A DNA stretch of 64,000 bases from GCA-2746605 sp963710615 (GCA_963710615.1 CAVQBF010000008.1:186001-250000); one strand, 5' to 3'. Numbered from the stretch's first letter, positions 36,840 to 47,185 are shown. Notes: generated by a model not told the origin, from the letters alone. Program-made: numbers and translations.

Positions 36840-39800
36840 ATCGCAGTTTTAAAAATATTAGTTAATTTTCTTTCTAGCTGAACTGTATTTATTGGTTTTG
36901 TGAATAATCCGTCAAATCCATTTTTCTCAATTATTTCTTTATCAGAAAGCATTGCATAAGCTGTAAGCGCATATACGTTTAACTCTTTAAACTTTTCATT
37001 TTCCCTAATTTTCTTAATAGTTTGGAAACCGTCCATTTTTGGCATCATAATATCAAGAAGTATTAAGTTTGGCCATTCATCATTTAATTTTTCCAGGCAT
37101 TCATAACCGTTTGTTGCAAAAATCGGTTCATAATTTAATGACTTAATAATTTCACCAATAGTGAATCTTGCATCACTATCGTCATCAACTATTAGTACTT
37201 TAATTTTACTATCAAAAATTTGGTTATTCTTTACACTATCTTCCTTCCATTCATTTTCTTTAACACTATTATTTTCACTCAGTACAAAAGCATTTTTATC
37301 AAATAATTCAATTCTATCCTTTATCACTTTAAGAACATCAAGCGGGTGAAATTGTTTTATAAGAGTGGTCTCAAAAAATGAATTATTCACATACGTTTTC
37401 TCTTCTTCATTTATCTCATGAATAAATGCAATTACCGGGATATCTTTAGTTACTCTATTGTTATTGATCTCCGTAAGGAGTTCTAAAGAGTTTATGTTAT
37501 TATCTAATATGTCAATCAAAATGGCATCAGGCTCAAAATTTATTATTTGATTTAAATTTGCAGCAATACTAGTTGTAGATGAAAGATTCAAATAAGCATC
37601 ATTCATCTCATTTAGAATTTTTGTAAATTTCTCTTCGCTTGATATAATATGGAGATTACTAATATTTTCACCTTTTACTGACTCAATTAAGGCTATAGAA
37701 TTATCAATACTATCTCTAGTAAAGTTTTCTGTACAGAATTCAAAAACTTTTAATCCTAAACCGCAATTTGCCTCCTCATCCATATTTATAATCACAACCG
37801 GTATTGATTTAAGAGACGAATCCATTTTTATATTAGTTAAAAAATTCCATCCGTTTCTTTCATTAAATAGAATATCAATGATAATAATATCCGGAGCTGC
37901 CTCTTTGATATTTTTAATCTCTATTTCCTCAGAATTTATCACATCAACATCAATATTATTTGTTAATAGGTAATCACTGATCAATTTTATTGAATCATAA
38001 CCATCCGAAACTATAAGGGCACTAATTTTTTTAACTTGTTTGGTAAGTGCTGAGCTTTCTTTCTGTATACTGGTTCTTGATTTGACAATACCAGGAAGTG
38101 ATACTTTAAATATTGATCCTTTACCTAAATTGCTTTGAAGAAATATTTCGCCATTGAGCAATTCTGTATATCTTTTACAGATTGCTAAACCCAAACCTGA
38201 ACCGCTAAATTTCCTATTCAGATTTCCATCAGCTTGTCTGAATTCTTCAAAAATAATTTTCTGATCTTCATCTGATATGCCGGGTCCAGTATCTTCAACA
38301 ATAATTTCAAGATTATTTTCAAGAACTTCCAAACTCAGTTTTACAAATCCATCCTTAGTAAACTTAATAGCATTACCAATAAGGTTATAAATAATTTGCT
38401 CAATTTTTTTAACATCAGAAGATATTTCATAATTGTAATCTTGGGGTACATGGATTTTGAAATCAATATTAGTCTCAATAAATAAAGGATAAATGAATGA
38501 ATAAACTTCGTCCATCAATTCATTTAAGTAAATTGTTGATTCCCTTAATTCTGTATTTCCTGATTCAAGCTTTGAGTATTCCAATATGTTTTCAATAAGT
38601 GTCAAAAGTTTTTTGCCGTTTCTAAGTACAACATTCAGTTTTTCTCTTGTCTGAACAGGAGTAGTTTCATCTTTAAGAATTAGCTCCGTTAATCCAAGAA
38701 TAGAATTTTGAGGAGTTCTTAGCTCATGTGACATATTAGCTAAAAATTGTGATTTTACTTTTTCAGATTCAACAGCCTTTGCAGTTTGTATTTCTAATTC
38801 TTTACTTCCCTTTTTTAATTCATCATGAAGTTGTACTAACTCTTCATTTTTCTCAGTAATTTCTATATTTTGTTTTTGATAAGCTGAATTAAGATTTTGA
38901 AGTTTATCTACCATATTCTTTAATTCGCTTAATGCTTTTCCGTTTGCCAAACCTATTGCAAGCTGCGCTTTAATTTTATCCAAATATTCTTTTATATCAA
39001 CTTTAGGTTTATTAATGGACGCTAGTTCCATAACAGCTAAAAGCTCATTATTATAAAATATTGGTAAGATATATAAATGGTTAATATTGAATTCAGTTAA
39101 ACCGGTTTTTACAACTGGATTATTTTCAGTAAAGTTTAGCTCTATTATTTTTCTCTGTTTTTTTGCTTTATTATAAAATCCGGATTCAACAAACATCTCT
39201 TTTTTACTATCTATTAAACCCACAATAGCAAAAGGATTATATTCACCATTATTATGTAAATAAAATGCCCCAATATCTGCTCCGGTTGAAGAAATTATTT
39301 TTTGAAGCGCCGCATGACCAATATCTTCAAGAGAGGGATTTTCGTTAATTATTGAAATTAGTTCCGCATATTCTTTTTCTTCTAAATCCCGTTTGTCAAG
39401 TTCATCAAGCATTTTATTGAATGCATTTCCAAGGGCGCCAATTTCATCTCTCGAAATAATCTTTACCCTTTTACTACTATCTCCAGAAGTAATCTCACTC
39501 ACACCTTCTGAAATAAAATCCAATTGTTTTCTAAACTTTGTAGTAAATAGGAACAAAAAGACAATAGTTAAAAGTATACCTGAAATAACAATTACCAATG
39601 ATACCAAGCTCATTGTTGCAGTAAAATCAGCAGCTTCACCTGAAATGTTAAAAATGATAAAGTCTATTTGCTTATTAGAAACATCAGAAATTTTTGGTGA
39701 GAAATGTGTTGCAGTTAATTCTACATTGCCCAAATCCTTATGAATTATTTCAAAATTATTTTTATTCTTAAATTCTCTGGCTGTTGTGCTAAGACTTGGA

Positions 39801-40324
39801 AGGTAATAATTATACTCATCAGAATTAGTAAATTTTGATATTACGTCACTTTCTACGAGTGCAACATCAGCACGAATTTGCTCTGATAAATCTTTAAGAA
39901 TTTCAGAGTTAATTTGAATACCATAATAAACATCACATTTACCGTCGTTAAAGTGCCTAACTATTAGGTTTGAGTTATATTCTAGAAATTCACTGAGTCT
40001 AGAAACATCAGAATAAATAAAAACATTATCCCTTATCTTTATACTTGACTTAACAATCGTGGAATCTGTATTTATTTCAAATAAAAAATCTAACCCTTTA
40101 GAATTAAGTAACTGATTCTTGCCATTATGCTGGAAAGAATCATCAACTTTTTGAATTAATTGTTGGAATGCAAAAATAAAATCATTAGCAGAATTTACAA
40201 TTACTTTCGATTGCTGATCGTGAATTAGCTGTTGGGCAAGTTTGTTATAAATAAATGCAGAGGAAACCGAAACGAGTGTTATAATTGTGAAGGCAAGGAC
40301 AAAAAGCTTGGCATTTATTTTCAT
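36836..40324 (-). CDS. transmembrane hybrid histidine kinase with three receiver-like domains
   Basis: 1162 residues. Helices at about 7-30 and 238-262 flank a periplasmic Cache-like sensor region. Next come HAMP (about 265-315), GAF (about 330-455) and a coiled coil (460-520). The DHp domain has His533 in MSHELRTPQNS, and the ATPase domain spans about 640-760 (NLIGNAIKFT, DTGPGISDEDQ, GSGLGLAICKRY). Three receiver-like modules lie at about 790-905, 915-1030 and 1045-1160; only the last is fully canonical (IVDDDSDARFT, LILLDIMMPKMDG). The following gene, a receiver-DHp protein, overlaps by 4 bp, suggesting a phosphorelay. The stimulus is unknown. Confidence 0.88.
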   Translation of the reverse strand: MKINAKLFVLAFTIITLVSVSSAFIYNKLAQQLIHDQQSKVIVNSANDFIFAFQQLIQKVDDSFQHNGKNQLLNSKGLDFLFEINTDSTIVKSSIKIRDNVFIYSDVSRLSEFLEYNSNLIVRHFNDGKCDVYYGIQINSEILKDLSEQIRADVALVESDVISKFTNSDEYNYYLPSLSTTAREFKNKNNFEIIHKDLGNVELTATHFSPKISDVSNKQIDFIIFNISGEAADFTATMSLVSLVIVISGILLTIVFLFLFTTKFRKQLDFISEGVSEITSGDSSKRVKIISRDEIGALGNAFNKMLDELDKRDLEEKEYAELISIINENPSLEDIGHAALQKIISSTGADIGAFYLHNNGEYNPFAIVGLIDSKKEMFVESGFYNKAKKQRKIIELNFTENNPVVKTGLTEFNINHLYILPIFYNNELLAVMELASINKPKVDIKEYLDKIKAQLAIGLANGKALSELKNMVDKLQNLNSAYQKQNIEITEKNEELVQLHDELKKGSKELEIQTAKAVESEKVKSQFLANMSHELRTPQNSILGLTELILKDETTPVQTREKLNVVLRNGKKLLTLIENILEYSKLESGNTELRESTIYLNELMDEVYSFIYPLFIETNIDFKIHVPQDYNYEISSDVKKIEQIIYNLIGNAIKFTKDGFVKLSLEVLENNLEIIVEDTGPGISDEDQKIIFEEFRQADGNLNRKFSGSGLGLAICKRYTELLNGEIFLQSNLGKGSIFKVSLPGIVKSRTSIQKESSALTKQVKKISALIVSDGYDSIKLISDYLLTNNIDVDVINSEEIEIKNIKEAAPDIIIIDILFNERNGWNFLTNIKMDSSLKSIPVVIINMDEEANCGLGLKVFEFCTENFTRDSIDNSIALIESVKGENISNLHIISSEEKFTKILNEMNDAYLNLSSTTSIAANLNQIINFEPDAILIDILDNNINSLELLTEINNNRVTKDIPVIAFIHEINEEEKTYVNNSFFETTLIKQFHPLDVLKVIKDRIELFDKNAFVLSENNSVKENEWKEDSVKNNQIFDSKIKVLIVDDDSDARFTIGEIIKSLNYEPIFATNGYECLEKLNDEWPNLILLDIMMPKMDGFQTIKKIRENEKFKELNVYALTAYAMLSDKEIIEKNGFDGLFTKPINTVQLERKLTNIFKTAI

Positions 40325-40364
40325 TTTTATGTTGCTTACAAATTAACATTAAGGTCATAAATCA

Positions 40365-40399
40365 AATAGGTTGTCAATTATATTAATTAACAACCTATT
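40365..40399 (-). terminator. terminator of the pilus assembly operon
   Basis: AATAGGTTGT at 40365-40374 pairs perfectly with ACAACCTATT at 40390-40399. After one mismatch the stem continues with A/T pairs. It lies 24 bp beyond the secretin stop codon and before the hybrid-kinase gene. Confidence 0.6.
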
Positions 40400-40422
40400 A
40401 TATATAAATCTATATTTTACAA

Positions 40423-41683
40423 TTATTTATTTTCAATTCCTTTCTTCTCATCTTCTCTGAACGGAGTGATTTTATACTTTCTTAGATTTTCATGATCTTC
40501 AATAATTTGTTTATCAATCTCATTTTCTTTTCTCTGTGCTACCCTTTCCTTAAGTGTAGGAACAAGTTCAGCTTGAAGTAAAATAATAACTTCTTTTTTA
40601 GAAATTTGTTTTCTTTCATACCCGGTTAAATATCTTATACCAAAAAACCACCATGGTAAATCCTTAAGAAATGGAATACCTTGACGTACATTTATTTCCT
40701 CATTAACAAATAATCCGCCAATTACTTTTTCCTCACCTGAAATCATCATTAAATCAGTTGCTACTAAAGTTTTCTTAATTTCTGTTGTGATTTCACCTGG
40801 AATGGCCGAGCTTCTTTCTGCACTGACTTTTAAGAAGTATATAATCTTGGTTATCTTCATTATATATAAAAGGTGTAACCTCAATTATAGTACCGGTTGA
40901 ATAGAATACATCTATCACGTTTCCGGCAAAGTCTCTTTGCTTAATTGAAATATCTGAACCAATCTGAATTCGGCCTTTCATTTTATCTCTTACAGAAACC
41001 TTTGGTCGTGCTATAACTTCACCTAAGTTTTCCGATTCAAAAAACTTAAACACACCTTCTACCGTTCCGGACCAACTTCCAGATGTAAATTCACTTAGTC
41101 CATTAGCCAGAAACTCTGGAGGATTTTGCTGTTCTTGCTGACTTGCACCACTTGATTCTTCGTCTTTAGCTTCTGTAAAAGAACGTAAATTACTTCCAAG
41201 AGTAACTCCTGAACTTGACATCAACCATTCCCAGTTTATGCCACGTTCTCTTAATTCAGAAACATCTGCTTCGAAGAAAACAGCAGATATTTTTACTTCT
41301 CTGGAATCTAAAGAAGCATATGTATCTTCAGTTAAACCTTTAGCTTCTGTAATTTTTTTCCTGACAAGTATAATATTCTCTTTTTCTTCAAATTCGAGAT
41401 TATTGTATTGAACAATAACAACTAGAGCTTTCATGTATGGAAGTTTATTTATTTCAACTCCAATTGGCGAGGTTAAACCCGCAGTACTTACAATCCTTTT
41501 ACCCGTTTTCCTTTCACTTATCTGACTTAGCGCTTCAAGAGCATTATCAAAAGGAGTGTATTCGGCAATGGTTACAAGCTCATCGGGATTAGTAAATTCG
41601 TTCATAGATTTTTCTAATTCTCTTTGCCCCATTATTGGTAAAGAAAAAAGAAATAGTACAAATATTATTGTTAACTTTTTCAT
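40423..41683 (-). CDS. secretin (PilQ/GspD-like), single-base frameshift
   Basis: Joined length about 419 residues. Start at ATG 41683 (signal peptide MKKLTIIFVLFLFSLPIMGQ). An N0/STN-like domain follows (DNALEALSQISERKTGKRIV), then a secretin channel domain (VIARPKVSVRDKMKGRIQIG, VTPFIYNEDNQDYIL) that breaks off at LKSQCRKKLGHSR-stop. Dropping one A of the run at 40828-40831 restores LKVSAERSSAIPGE, then MISGEEKVIGGLFVNEE and FLKDLPWWFFG, the expected secretin end. It forms the outer-membrane pore of the pilus machine. It is shorter than PilQ of Proteobacteria and lacks AMIN domains. The homopolymer context suggests a sequencing error, but a real mutation is possible. Confidence 0.75.
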
Positions 41684-41684
41684 A

Positions 41685-42590
41685 TTATTTTCTCGCAAGT
41701 TTTTTATCTTTTTCTTGTAAATTTTGTTCGAGGTTTAGAGTAACTTTTTCAATTACACCACCTTTATTAAGAACAAATTTTACTTCATTTGTGGTGTAAT
41801 CAATTTTTGTTAAATATCCCAAATAAACTTCATCGCCTTCCCAGAGTAAGTGAGTATTTCCACTTGCATCTGCTACATAAGCACCATCGGGAATTAATGC
41901 AAGAAGTTGAGCAGTTTGAACATCTAGTAAGTTATCAGTGTTTGGCGGTATATCGTCCCTAATCAAAGGATAGAAAATATTATATAGTGGATTTGAGTTT
42001 AATCTATTTTCTTTATAGCTAGCACTAGCATATGTATCTGTATCAGAATAATAAACCAGAACTTCAAAATCATATCCAACTAAATAGTGGGGGAATCCGT
42101 CTTCATCAACTTCTACGAAATTATTTAGTTTCCCTTTAGTTACTTTTTTCAGTTCTTTGCTCTGCTCAACTGCATATACTAGTTTAAATAAATCGTTATA
42201 CTCTGCTGTTCCTTTGAGACGATAAACATAACTGAAAAAATCTCCGGGCTCACCTTCTCCTGTATATTCAACATTTACATATGAGTGGTCAGAAAAATTG
42301 GAACTGACACCATTAACGAATTTAAAAAAGTTTGATTGCGGAATGCTTACAGGAATAATATACTTTCTTAATGCTAAAATAGAATCCAGTTCTGCAAGAC
42401 GATGTTTTAAATCATCGAGCTGAAGTTTTAATTCTTCTGTATCCTGTGCATTAACTTTGAGATCCTTTAATTCCTTCTCATTATCTTCAATATTTCCTGC
42501 TTGATAATAATAAGTATATGCACTGCCGCTAACGGCAATTATCACTAATATTATCAGCAAGAGTAAAGTGCTAACTAGTTTACGGTTCAT
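41685..42590 (-). CDS. fused PilO-PilP-like pilus alignment protein
   Basis: 301 residues. One N-terminal transmembrane helix (about 7-27), a coiled coil (about 35-75) and an alpha/beta region with SNFFKFVNGVSSNFSDHSYV are the pattern of PilO. The C-terminal 70 residues (LLALIPDGAYVADASGNTHL, then YLGYLTKIDYTTNEV and GGVIEKVTLNL) look like the small beta domain of PilP, which contacts the secretin. It overlaps the PilM-PilN-like gene by 4 bp, and its stop abuts the secretin start. It would link the inner-membrane platform to the secretin. The fusion is inferred from layout and strand pattern, since PilO and PilP are poorly conserved in sequence. Confidence 0.6.
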   Translation of the reverse strand: MNRKLVSTLLLLIILVIIAVSGSAYTYYYQAGNIEDNEKELKDLKVNAQDTEELKLQLDDLKHRLAELDSILALRKYIIPVSIPQSNFFKFVNGVSSNFSDHSYVNVEYTGEGEPGDFFSYVYRLKGTAEYNDLFKLVYAVEQSKELKKVTKGKLNNFVEVDEDGFPHYLVGYDFEVLVYYSDTDTYASASYKENRLNSNPLYNIFYPLIRDDIPPNTDNLLDVQTAQLLALIPDGAYVADASGNTHLLWEGDEVYLGYLTKIDYTTNEVKFVLNKGGVIEKVTLNLEQNLQEKDKKLARK

Positions 42591-44143
42591 TGGTTTTTGG
42601 CTCCATCCGTAGTTAAATTAAAATTTAATGTGTATGAATATGTCTTTGTATCTCTTAATGGCTCATAAATTACCGTGTTTAATAAAGCTGCATCACTGTT
42701 TTCCACAAATTCAGTAAGTACGTTTCTAGATAAAGCATATCCTTTAAGGGCCACAACTTTATCAGAGTTAGTTTCTAGATTAGAAACCCAAAAATTTCTC
42801 CTTCTCTCCATAAAGTCAGATACCTTAGTAAGCATTTTTCCCCAAACTTCAGTTCCAGCTGTAGCTGAATCTAATACTGCTTGAGTATTATCAAAATTAT
42901 TAATCTTGGATGTATATCCATCCATTTCCTGAATTATCAGCTCGTTTTGTGCTTTCAGTTGTTTTAGTCTAGTGATTTCCCGCTGCTGTTCATTCAACAG
43001 TTTATTATTTTCTAATATTTGGAATGTAAAGAAAAAAGTAGCTGCAAAAAGTAAAGGCATAACAATTAAACTATGCCAACCGAATTGAATGAATTTTTGA
43101 TTTTCAGCAATATATTTTGGAAGGAAATTGATACCCTGATATTTTTTTTCCTTTTCATCAAAATATTCCAGACCGGCAGCAATTGGGAATGCAAAAGCCG
43201 AAAGGTTTTCCTTTTGTTCTTCAGATAAATTCGTCAGATTTAAACCGTCAAACTTTAACTCTGTTACATTTGCTTCTGGGAATGTTCCATAAAAAGAGAG
43301 CACTAAATTTTCCGAATTATCTTCCCCGCACAATATTACATTGTCTAGGCGTGGAATTGCACCGTTTTCCATCTCCAGCAATATTTTGGAGAAATAAACG
43401 TCATAAGTATGAATGTCTTTTGTACCAATATCTAAGGTCGAACCAATATGGAATAGTTTCTTACCTTTTAAGAAAATGAGCTTGCTAGATTCTTGACCAG
43501 TATTGATAATTAATGTAAAATCTTCCTCAAAAAAGTCATTAGATTTTGCAACATAATGTGCTAATGCAGTTTCAGAATTTTTAATAGTTGCAATTTTGTA
43601 ATACTTTTTACCATTCTGATTTGCCCAAGAGTTAATAAAATTTACACTTGTATTATCTTCTTTAATAAATACACTGTGTAAAGTATCATTATTAATTTGA
43701 ATATAATCTATTGTGTCGGCAGTTACTGCAATGTTCTTATTTTTGGATATATCAGTAATAATTGAGTTAATATTTTTCTTTTTATTGTTTGTGATATTCC
43801 CAACAAAATTATGATGGCTTACTACAGGATCAGTGACAACAGGAATAAATTCAGCATCTTTGAGCTCATCTTTGCCAAAATAATTAGCAGCAAAACTCAC
43901 ATCATTCTTATCTACTGTGGCCAGGCTGCTTCCAGAATCATCTACATTTTCAATTGTAAAATCTGTTTCAAAACCTTTAAGAGATGTATCGGATGAACTA
44001 TTGTCTAAAGGATCATCAAAATTTTCTCCCCCAGACATTGTCATCGAGAAGGTTTTATTTATTTTGATCCCTTCTTTTTCTTTTGAAAGAATAACTATTT
44101 TAGTATCATGTCCTTCGGACGAAACGCATACAATTGGTTTCAT
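42587..44143 (-). CDS. fused PilM-PilN-like pilus assembly protein
   Basis: 518 residues. The first 330 residues resemble an actin-like (PilM/FtsA-type) fold: MKPIVCVSSEGHDTKIVIL at the start, DFTLIINTGQESSKLIFLKG and NVILCGEDNS. A single transmembrane helix at about 358-377 follows, then a coiled coil and a periplasmic PilN-like domain (LTKVSDFMERRRNFWVSNLE). PilM is normally a separate cytoplasmic protein that binds the PilN tail, so the two are here one chain. The region of about 40-120 is low-complexity and Asp/Ser-rich. It lies 3 bp after pilT and overlaps the PilO-PilP-like gene by 4 bp. Confidence 0.65.
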   Translation of the reverse strand: MKPIVCVSSEGHDTKIVILSKEKEGIKINKTFSMTMSGGENFDDPLDNSSSDTSLKGFETDFTIENVDDSGSSLATVDKNDVSFAANYFGKDELKDAEFIPVVTDPVVSHHNFVGNITNNKKKNINSIITDISKNKNIAVTADTIDYIQINNDTLHSVFIKEDNTSVNFINSWANQNGKKYYKIATIKNSETALAHYVAKSNDFFEEDFTLIINTGQESSKLIFLKGKKLFHIGSTLDIGTKDIHTYDVYFSKILLEMENGAIPRLDNVILCGEDNSENLVLSFYGTFPEANVTELKFDGLNLTNLSEEQKENLSAFAFPIAAGLEYFDEKEKKYQGINFLPKYIAENQKFIQFGWHSLIVMPLLFAATFFFTFQILENNKLLNEQQREITRLKQLKAQNELIIQEMDGYTSKINNFDNTQAVLDSATAGTEVWGKMLTKVSDFMERRRNFWVSNLETNSDKVVALKGYALSRNVLTEFVENSDAALLNTVIYEPLRDTKTYSYTLNFNLTTDGAKNQ

Positions 44144-44146
44144 AAT

Positions 44147-45373
44147 TTATACCGCTTTAAATAATTGACGTATTCTACTTTTATTATTTGCAAAGGCAAT
44201 CATGTTTTCTTTAGAGATTTTCCTTTGCTGATATAACCTCATTAAATCTTGCTCCATTGTAATCATACCAAGCTGACTTCCTTGGTTCATCATCATATAA
44301 ATTTCACTTGTATTATTATTTTTGATTGCAGCTCTTACGCTAGGAGTAACGACCAATACTTCCTTACCTAAAACAAGTTTGCCGTCTAATCCCGGAATTA
44401 ATTTTTGTGAAACAACAGACACTAAAACATCAGCGAGTCTCATTCTAACTCTCTCTTGTTCAACCGGGTTAACTTCCGCAATAATTCTATCAATTGATTC
44501 TATTGCTGATGAAGTATGCAAGGTAGAAAAAACTTTGTGTCCAGTATCCGCAACTTCTAATGATGCTAGAATTGTATCCGGGTCCCTCATCTCACCAATA
44601 ACAATAATATCAGGATCTTGTCTTAATGCTTGAGTAACTCCCTCCTTGAATGATAGTACATCCCGTCCAACTTCCCTATGCTTTATAATTGAACTATTTG
44701 AAGTGTGCACATACTCAATAGGTGAAGCAACAACTATAATTTGACAAGGATTTGATTGATTATGATAATCAATTATGGCATCTAATGTTGTTGATTTACC
44801 TGAACCGGTGATTCCGGTGATTAGAGACAGTCCAAATTTAATATAGCTATGATTCATTGACTGCAAGGCATAAGGATGAAATCCATATGATTCAATTGAT
44901 CTTAGCTTAGATGAAATGGCACGCATATTTAAGGTTAAGCTATCTAAATCAAAATAGACGTCTGCTCTAAACCTTACATTGCTATTTTTCTGAACATGTC
45001 TAAAGGTATAACTAAAATCAAGATTTCTGTTGACCATTAAATGTCTGTGCTGATTTTTGTTAAGTAAAACAGCAATAAGAGCAGTTGATTCATCCAACTT
45101 TAGGTTTGGTAAATCTTCAACTCTCTTTTTAATTCCTTGCACCCTAAACCATATGTAATTTACTGTGCCAGCTCCGCCAATTTCAATATCCGAAGCTTCT
45201 CTATCAACCATTACAGTTAAAATATGGTTGAAAAAGTTTAATAAAATTTCTTTATCATCAAGAGGAAATTCCTCAACTTTTTCTACTATATAGCTGGTTC
45301 TATCAGGGCCGTAGATTCCTTTTGGAATTGTCTTCGTAAATTTTGATAATAATTCTAATGCTTTATTGATCAT
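44147..45373 (-). CDS. pilT: PilT-like retraction ATPase
   Basis: 408 residues. The N-terminal PAS-like domain (VDREASDIEIGGAG) is followed by the secretion ATPase core with Walker A GITGSGKST, Asp box IEYVH, Walker B IIVIGEMRD and His box GHKVFSTLHTSSA. The C-terminal region VRAAIKNNNTSEIYMMM and then LGMITMEQDL is characteristic of PilT, not PilB. It powers pilus retraction from the inner membrane. It lies 21 bp after pilB and 3 bp before the PilM-PilN-like gene, so pilus dynamics and twitching-like motility are plausible. Confidence 0.9.
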   Translation of the reverse strand: MINKALELLSKFTKTIPKGIYGPDRTSYIVEKVEEFPLDDKEILLNFFNHILTVMVDREASDIEIGGAGTVNYIWFRVQGIKKRVEDLPNLKLDESTALIAVLLNKNQHRHLMVNRNLDFSYTFRHVQKNSNVRFRADVYFDLDSLTLNMRAISSKLRSIESYGFHPYALQSMNHSYIKFGLSLITGITGSGKSTTLDAIIDYHNQSNPCQIIVVASPIEYVHTSNSSIIKHREVGRDVLSFKEGVTQALRQDPDIIVIGEMRDPDTILASLEVADTGHKVFSTLHTSSAIESIDRIIAEVNPVEQERVRMRLADVLVSVVSQKLIPGLDGKLVLGKEVLVVTPSVRAAIKNNNTSEIYMMMNQGSQLGMITMEQDLMRLYQQRKISKENMIAFANNKSRIRQLFKAV

Positions 45374-45394
45374 AGTATATTCTTTTCTAAATTG

Positions 45395-47185
45395 TTACTC
45401 TTCCATTGTTGCGCCAATTACTTCTTGTATTGACGTTAATCCTAATTTCACTTTTTCTAATCCATTTTCTCTTAAGTTTAATGTACCATCCTTTCTTGCT
45501 TGAACTCTTATCTTTTCTTCATCAACTTCATCACCCGCGCCAACTATTATTTCTCTTATAGGTTTTGTGAAATAAAGTGCTTCATGTACTGCCAACCTGC
45601 CTTTATAACCTGTTTTATTGCATTTTTCACAACCGACTGCTTCATATATTTCGTAGTTTTTCCATTCTTCAATATTTAATCCGGCTGCAATCATTTCAGC
45701 TTCATCAAATTCAGTAACTCTTTTCTTGCAATGTTCACATAATCTTCTGATAAGTCTTTGAGCTACGATAATATTAATTGCATAAGCTATAAGAAATGGC
45801 TCTACTCCCATTTTGTAAAGTCTCGCAACTGCACTAGGAGCATCATTAGTATGAAGTGTTGAAAATGTTAAGTGACCAGTATTAGCAAGTTTAACTGCTG
45901 TTTCAGCAGTTTCTTTATCTCTCATCTCACCAACAAGAACTATATCCGGATCATGACGTAAAATAGCTCTTATCGCTTGCTCAAAATTCATTTTATGACC
46001 AATCTTAAGCTGCCTTGCACCTTCAATTACATACTCAACCGGATCTTCAACAGTCAACACATTTACTGAAGGATCAATTACTTGATAAAGTGCTGCAATT
46101 AATGTTGTACTTTTACCACTACCTGTTGGTCCAGTTAAAATCACCATTCCTTGCGGTTGATTGATTGCTTTTTCAAAAGCTTTATTGGCATAACCAACTA
46201 AACCCAGCTTGCTTAAATCCCTGATAACATTTCTATCATCTAATATTCTTATTACAATACTTTCAAATTTGTTTTTTAGTTCAGTACCAACCATTGGTAA
46301 TACAGAAACTCTGAAACGGATAATATAATTATCAATTTGCCTTTGAATAAAACCATCCTGTGCTCTTTCTCGTTCAAATCTGTCTAAACCTTTTGCACGG
46401 TCTTTCACAACAGCCATAACAGCTTCCGGCAAAGTATTATCCTGCACATACCAGCGGGCTAGTTTACCATCTTGCCGAAAATGAATTTCCGTTCTCTTTC
46501 CGCTTGTCGGGAAAATGTGAATATCACTTACGCCCCTTCTAACACCCTCAACTAAAGCACCCTCAACTAAATTAACCAAAGCACTTTTATTTATCTCAGA
46601 ATCTAATTGTTCTTCCGAGACTGATGAATCATCAATATCCATTTCCATCATTTCATCAGAGGATTCAACCATCTGTAGAAACTCATTCTCTTTTGGAATT
46701 AGAAGATCAACTAGTCTATCATAATCTTTTTTCTTTATGAAATTCAGTTCATACTTCTTAGCTTTTAGGGCATATGCAATTTTAGTAAGTGCTCTATCAG
46801 TAGGATCAATAGCTGCTAGTATTAACTTATCTTTAAATCTCTCATCGTATTTAAATGGCAAAACCTTATGCTTTAACAAAAGACCTTTTACTTCTTCACC
46901 TGCATCATTAAGAATTGCTTGCAATAATTTAATACGTTCTTCGTTAAACTCTTCAGGGACAAAAACTATTTCTTTAAAAGCATACAGTATGGCAATTTCT
47001 TTAAAAACTATGTCATGATCGAAATTAAAATCCTGAACTAGAATTTGACCTAAATTACGCTTTGCACCATTAAGATCTTTCTCTTTTGCTAATAGTGCTT
47101 GCTGTAAAATTTCTAGATCGATTATTCCTTTCTTTAATAAAAGGTAACCAATCTTATCCGTCATTTCTAGTTTTTCTTCAACCAT
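45395..47185 (-). CDS. pilB: PilB/GspE-type assembly ATPase
   Basis: 596 residues. An MshEN/GspE N-domain (IGYLLLKKGIIDLEILQQAL), then the N2 domain (VEGALVEGVRRGVSDIHIFP) and an ATPase core: Walker A GPTGSGKSTT, VEDPVEYVIEGARQ, Walker B DPDIVLVGEMRD and TGHLTFSTLHTNDA. The zinc-binding tetracysteine CEHC...CEKC, absent from PilT, is present. It energises subunit addition at the inner-membrane platform. It lies 17 bp after pilC. ATG at 47164 (MTDKIG) is an alternative start. Confidence 0.92.
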   Translation of the reverse strand: MVEEKLEMTDKIGYLLLKKGIIDLEILQQALLAKEKDLNGAKRNLGQILVQDFNFDHDIVFKEIAILYAFKEIVFVPEEFNEERIKLLQAILNDAGEEVKGLLLKHKVLPFKYDERFKDKLILAAIDPTDRALTKIAYALKAKKYELNFIKKKDYDRLVDLLIPKENEFLQMVESSDEMMEMDIDDSSVSEEQLDSEINKSALVNLVEGALVEGVRRGVSDIHIFPTSGKRTEIHFRQDGKLARWYVQDNTLPEAVMAVVKDRAKGLDRFERERAQDGFIQRQIDNYIIRFRVSVLPMVGTELKNKFESIVIRILDDRNVIRDLSKLGLVGYANKAFEKAINQPQGMVILTGPTGSGKSTTLIAALYQVIDPSVNVLTVEDPVEYVIEGARQLKIGHKMNFEQAIRAILRHDPDIVLVGEMRDKETAETAVKLANTGHLTFSTLHTNDAPSAVARLYKMGVEPFLIAYAINIIVAQRLIRRLCEHCKKRVTEFDEAEMIAAGLNIEEWKNYEIYEAVGCEKCNKTGYKGRLAVHEALYFTKPIREIIVGAGDEVDEEKIRVQARKDGTLNLRENGLEKVKLGLTSIQEVIGATMEE

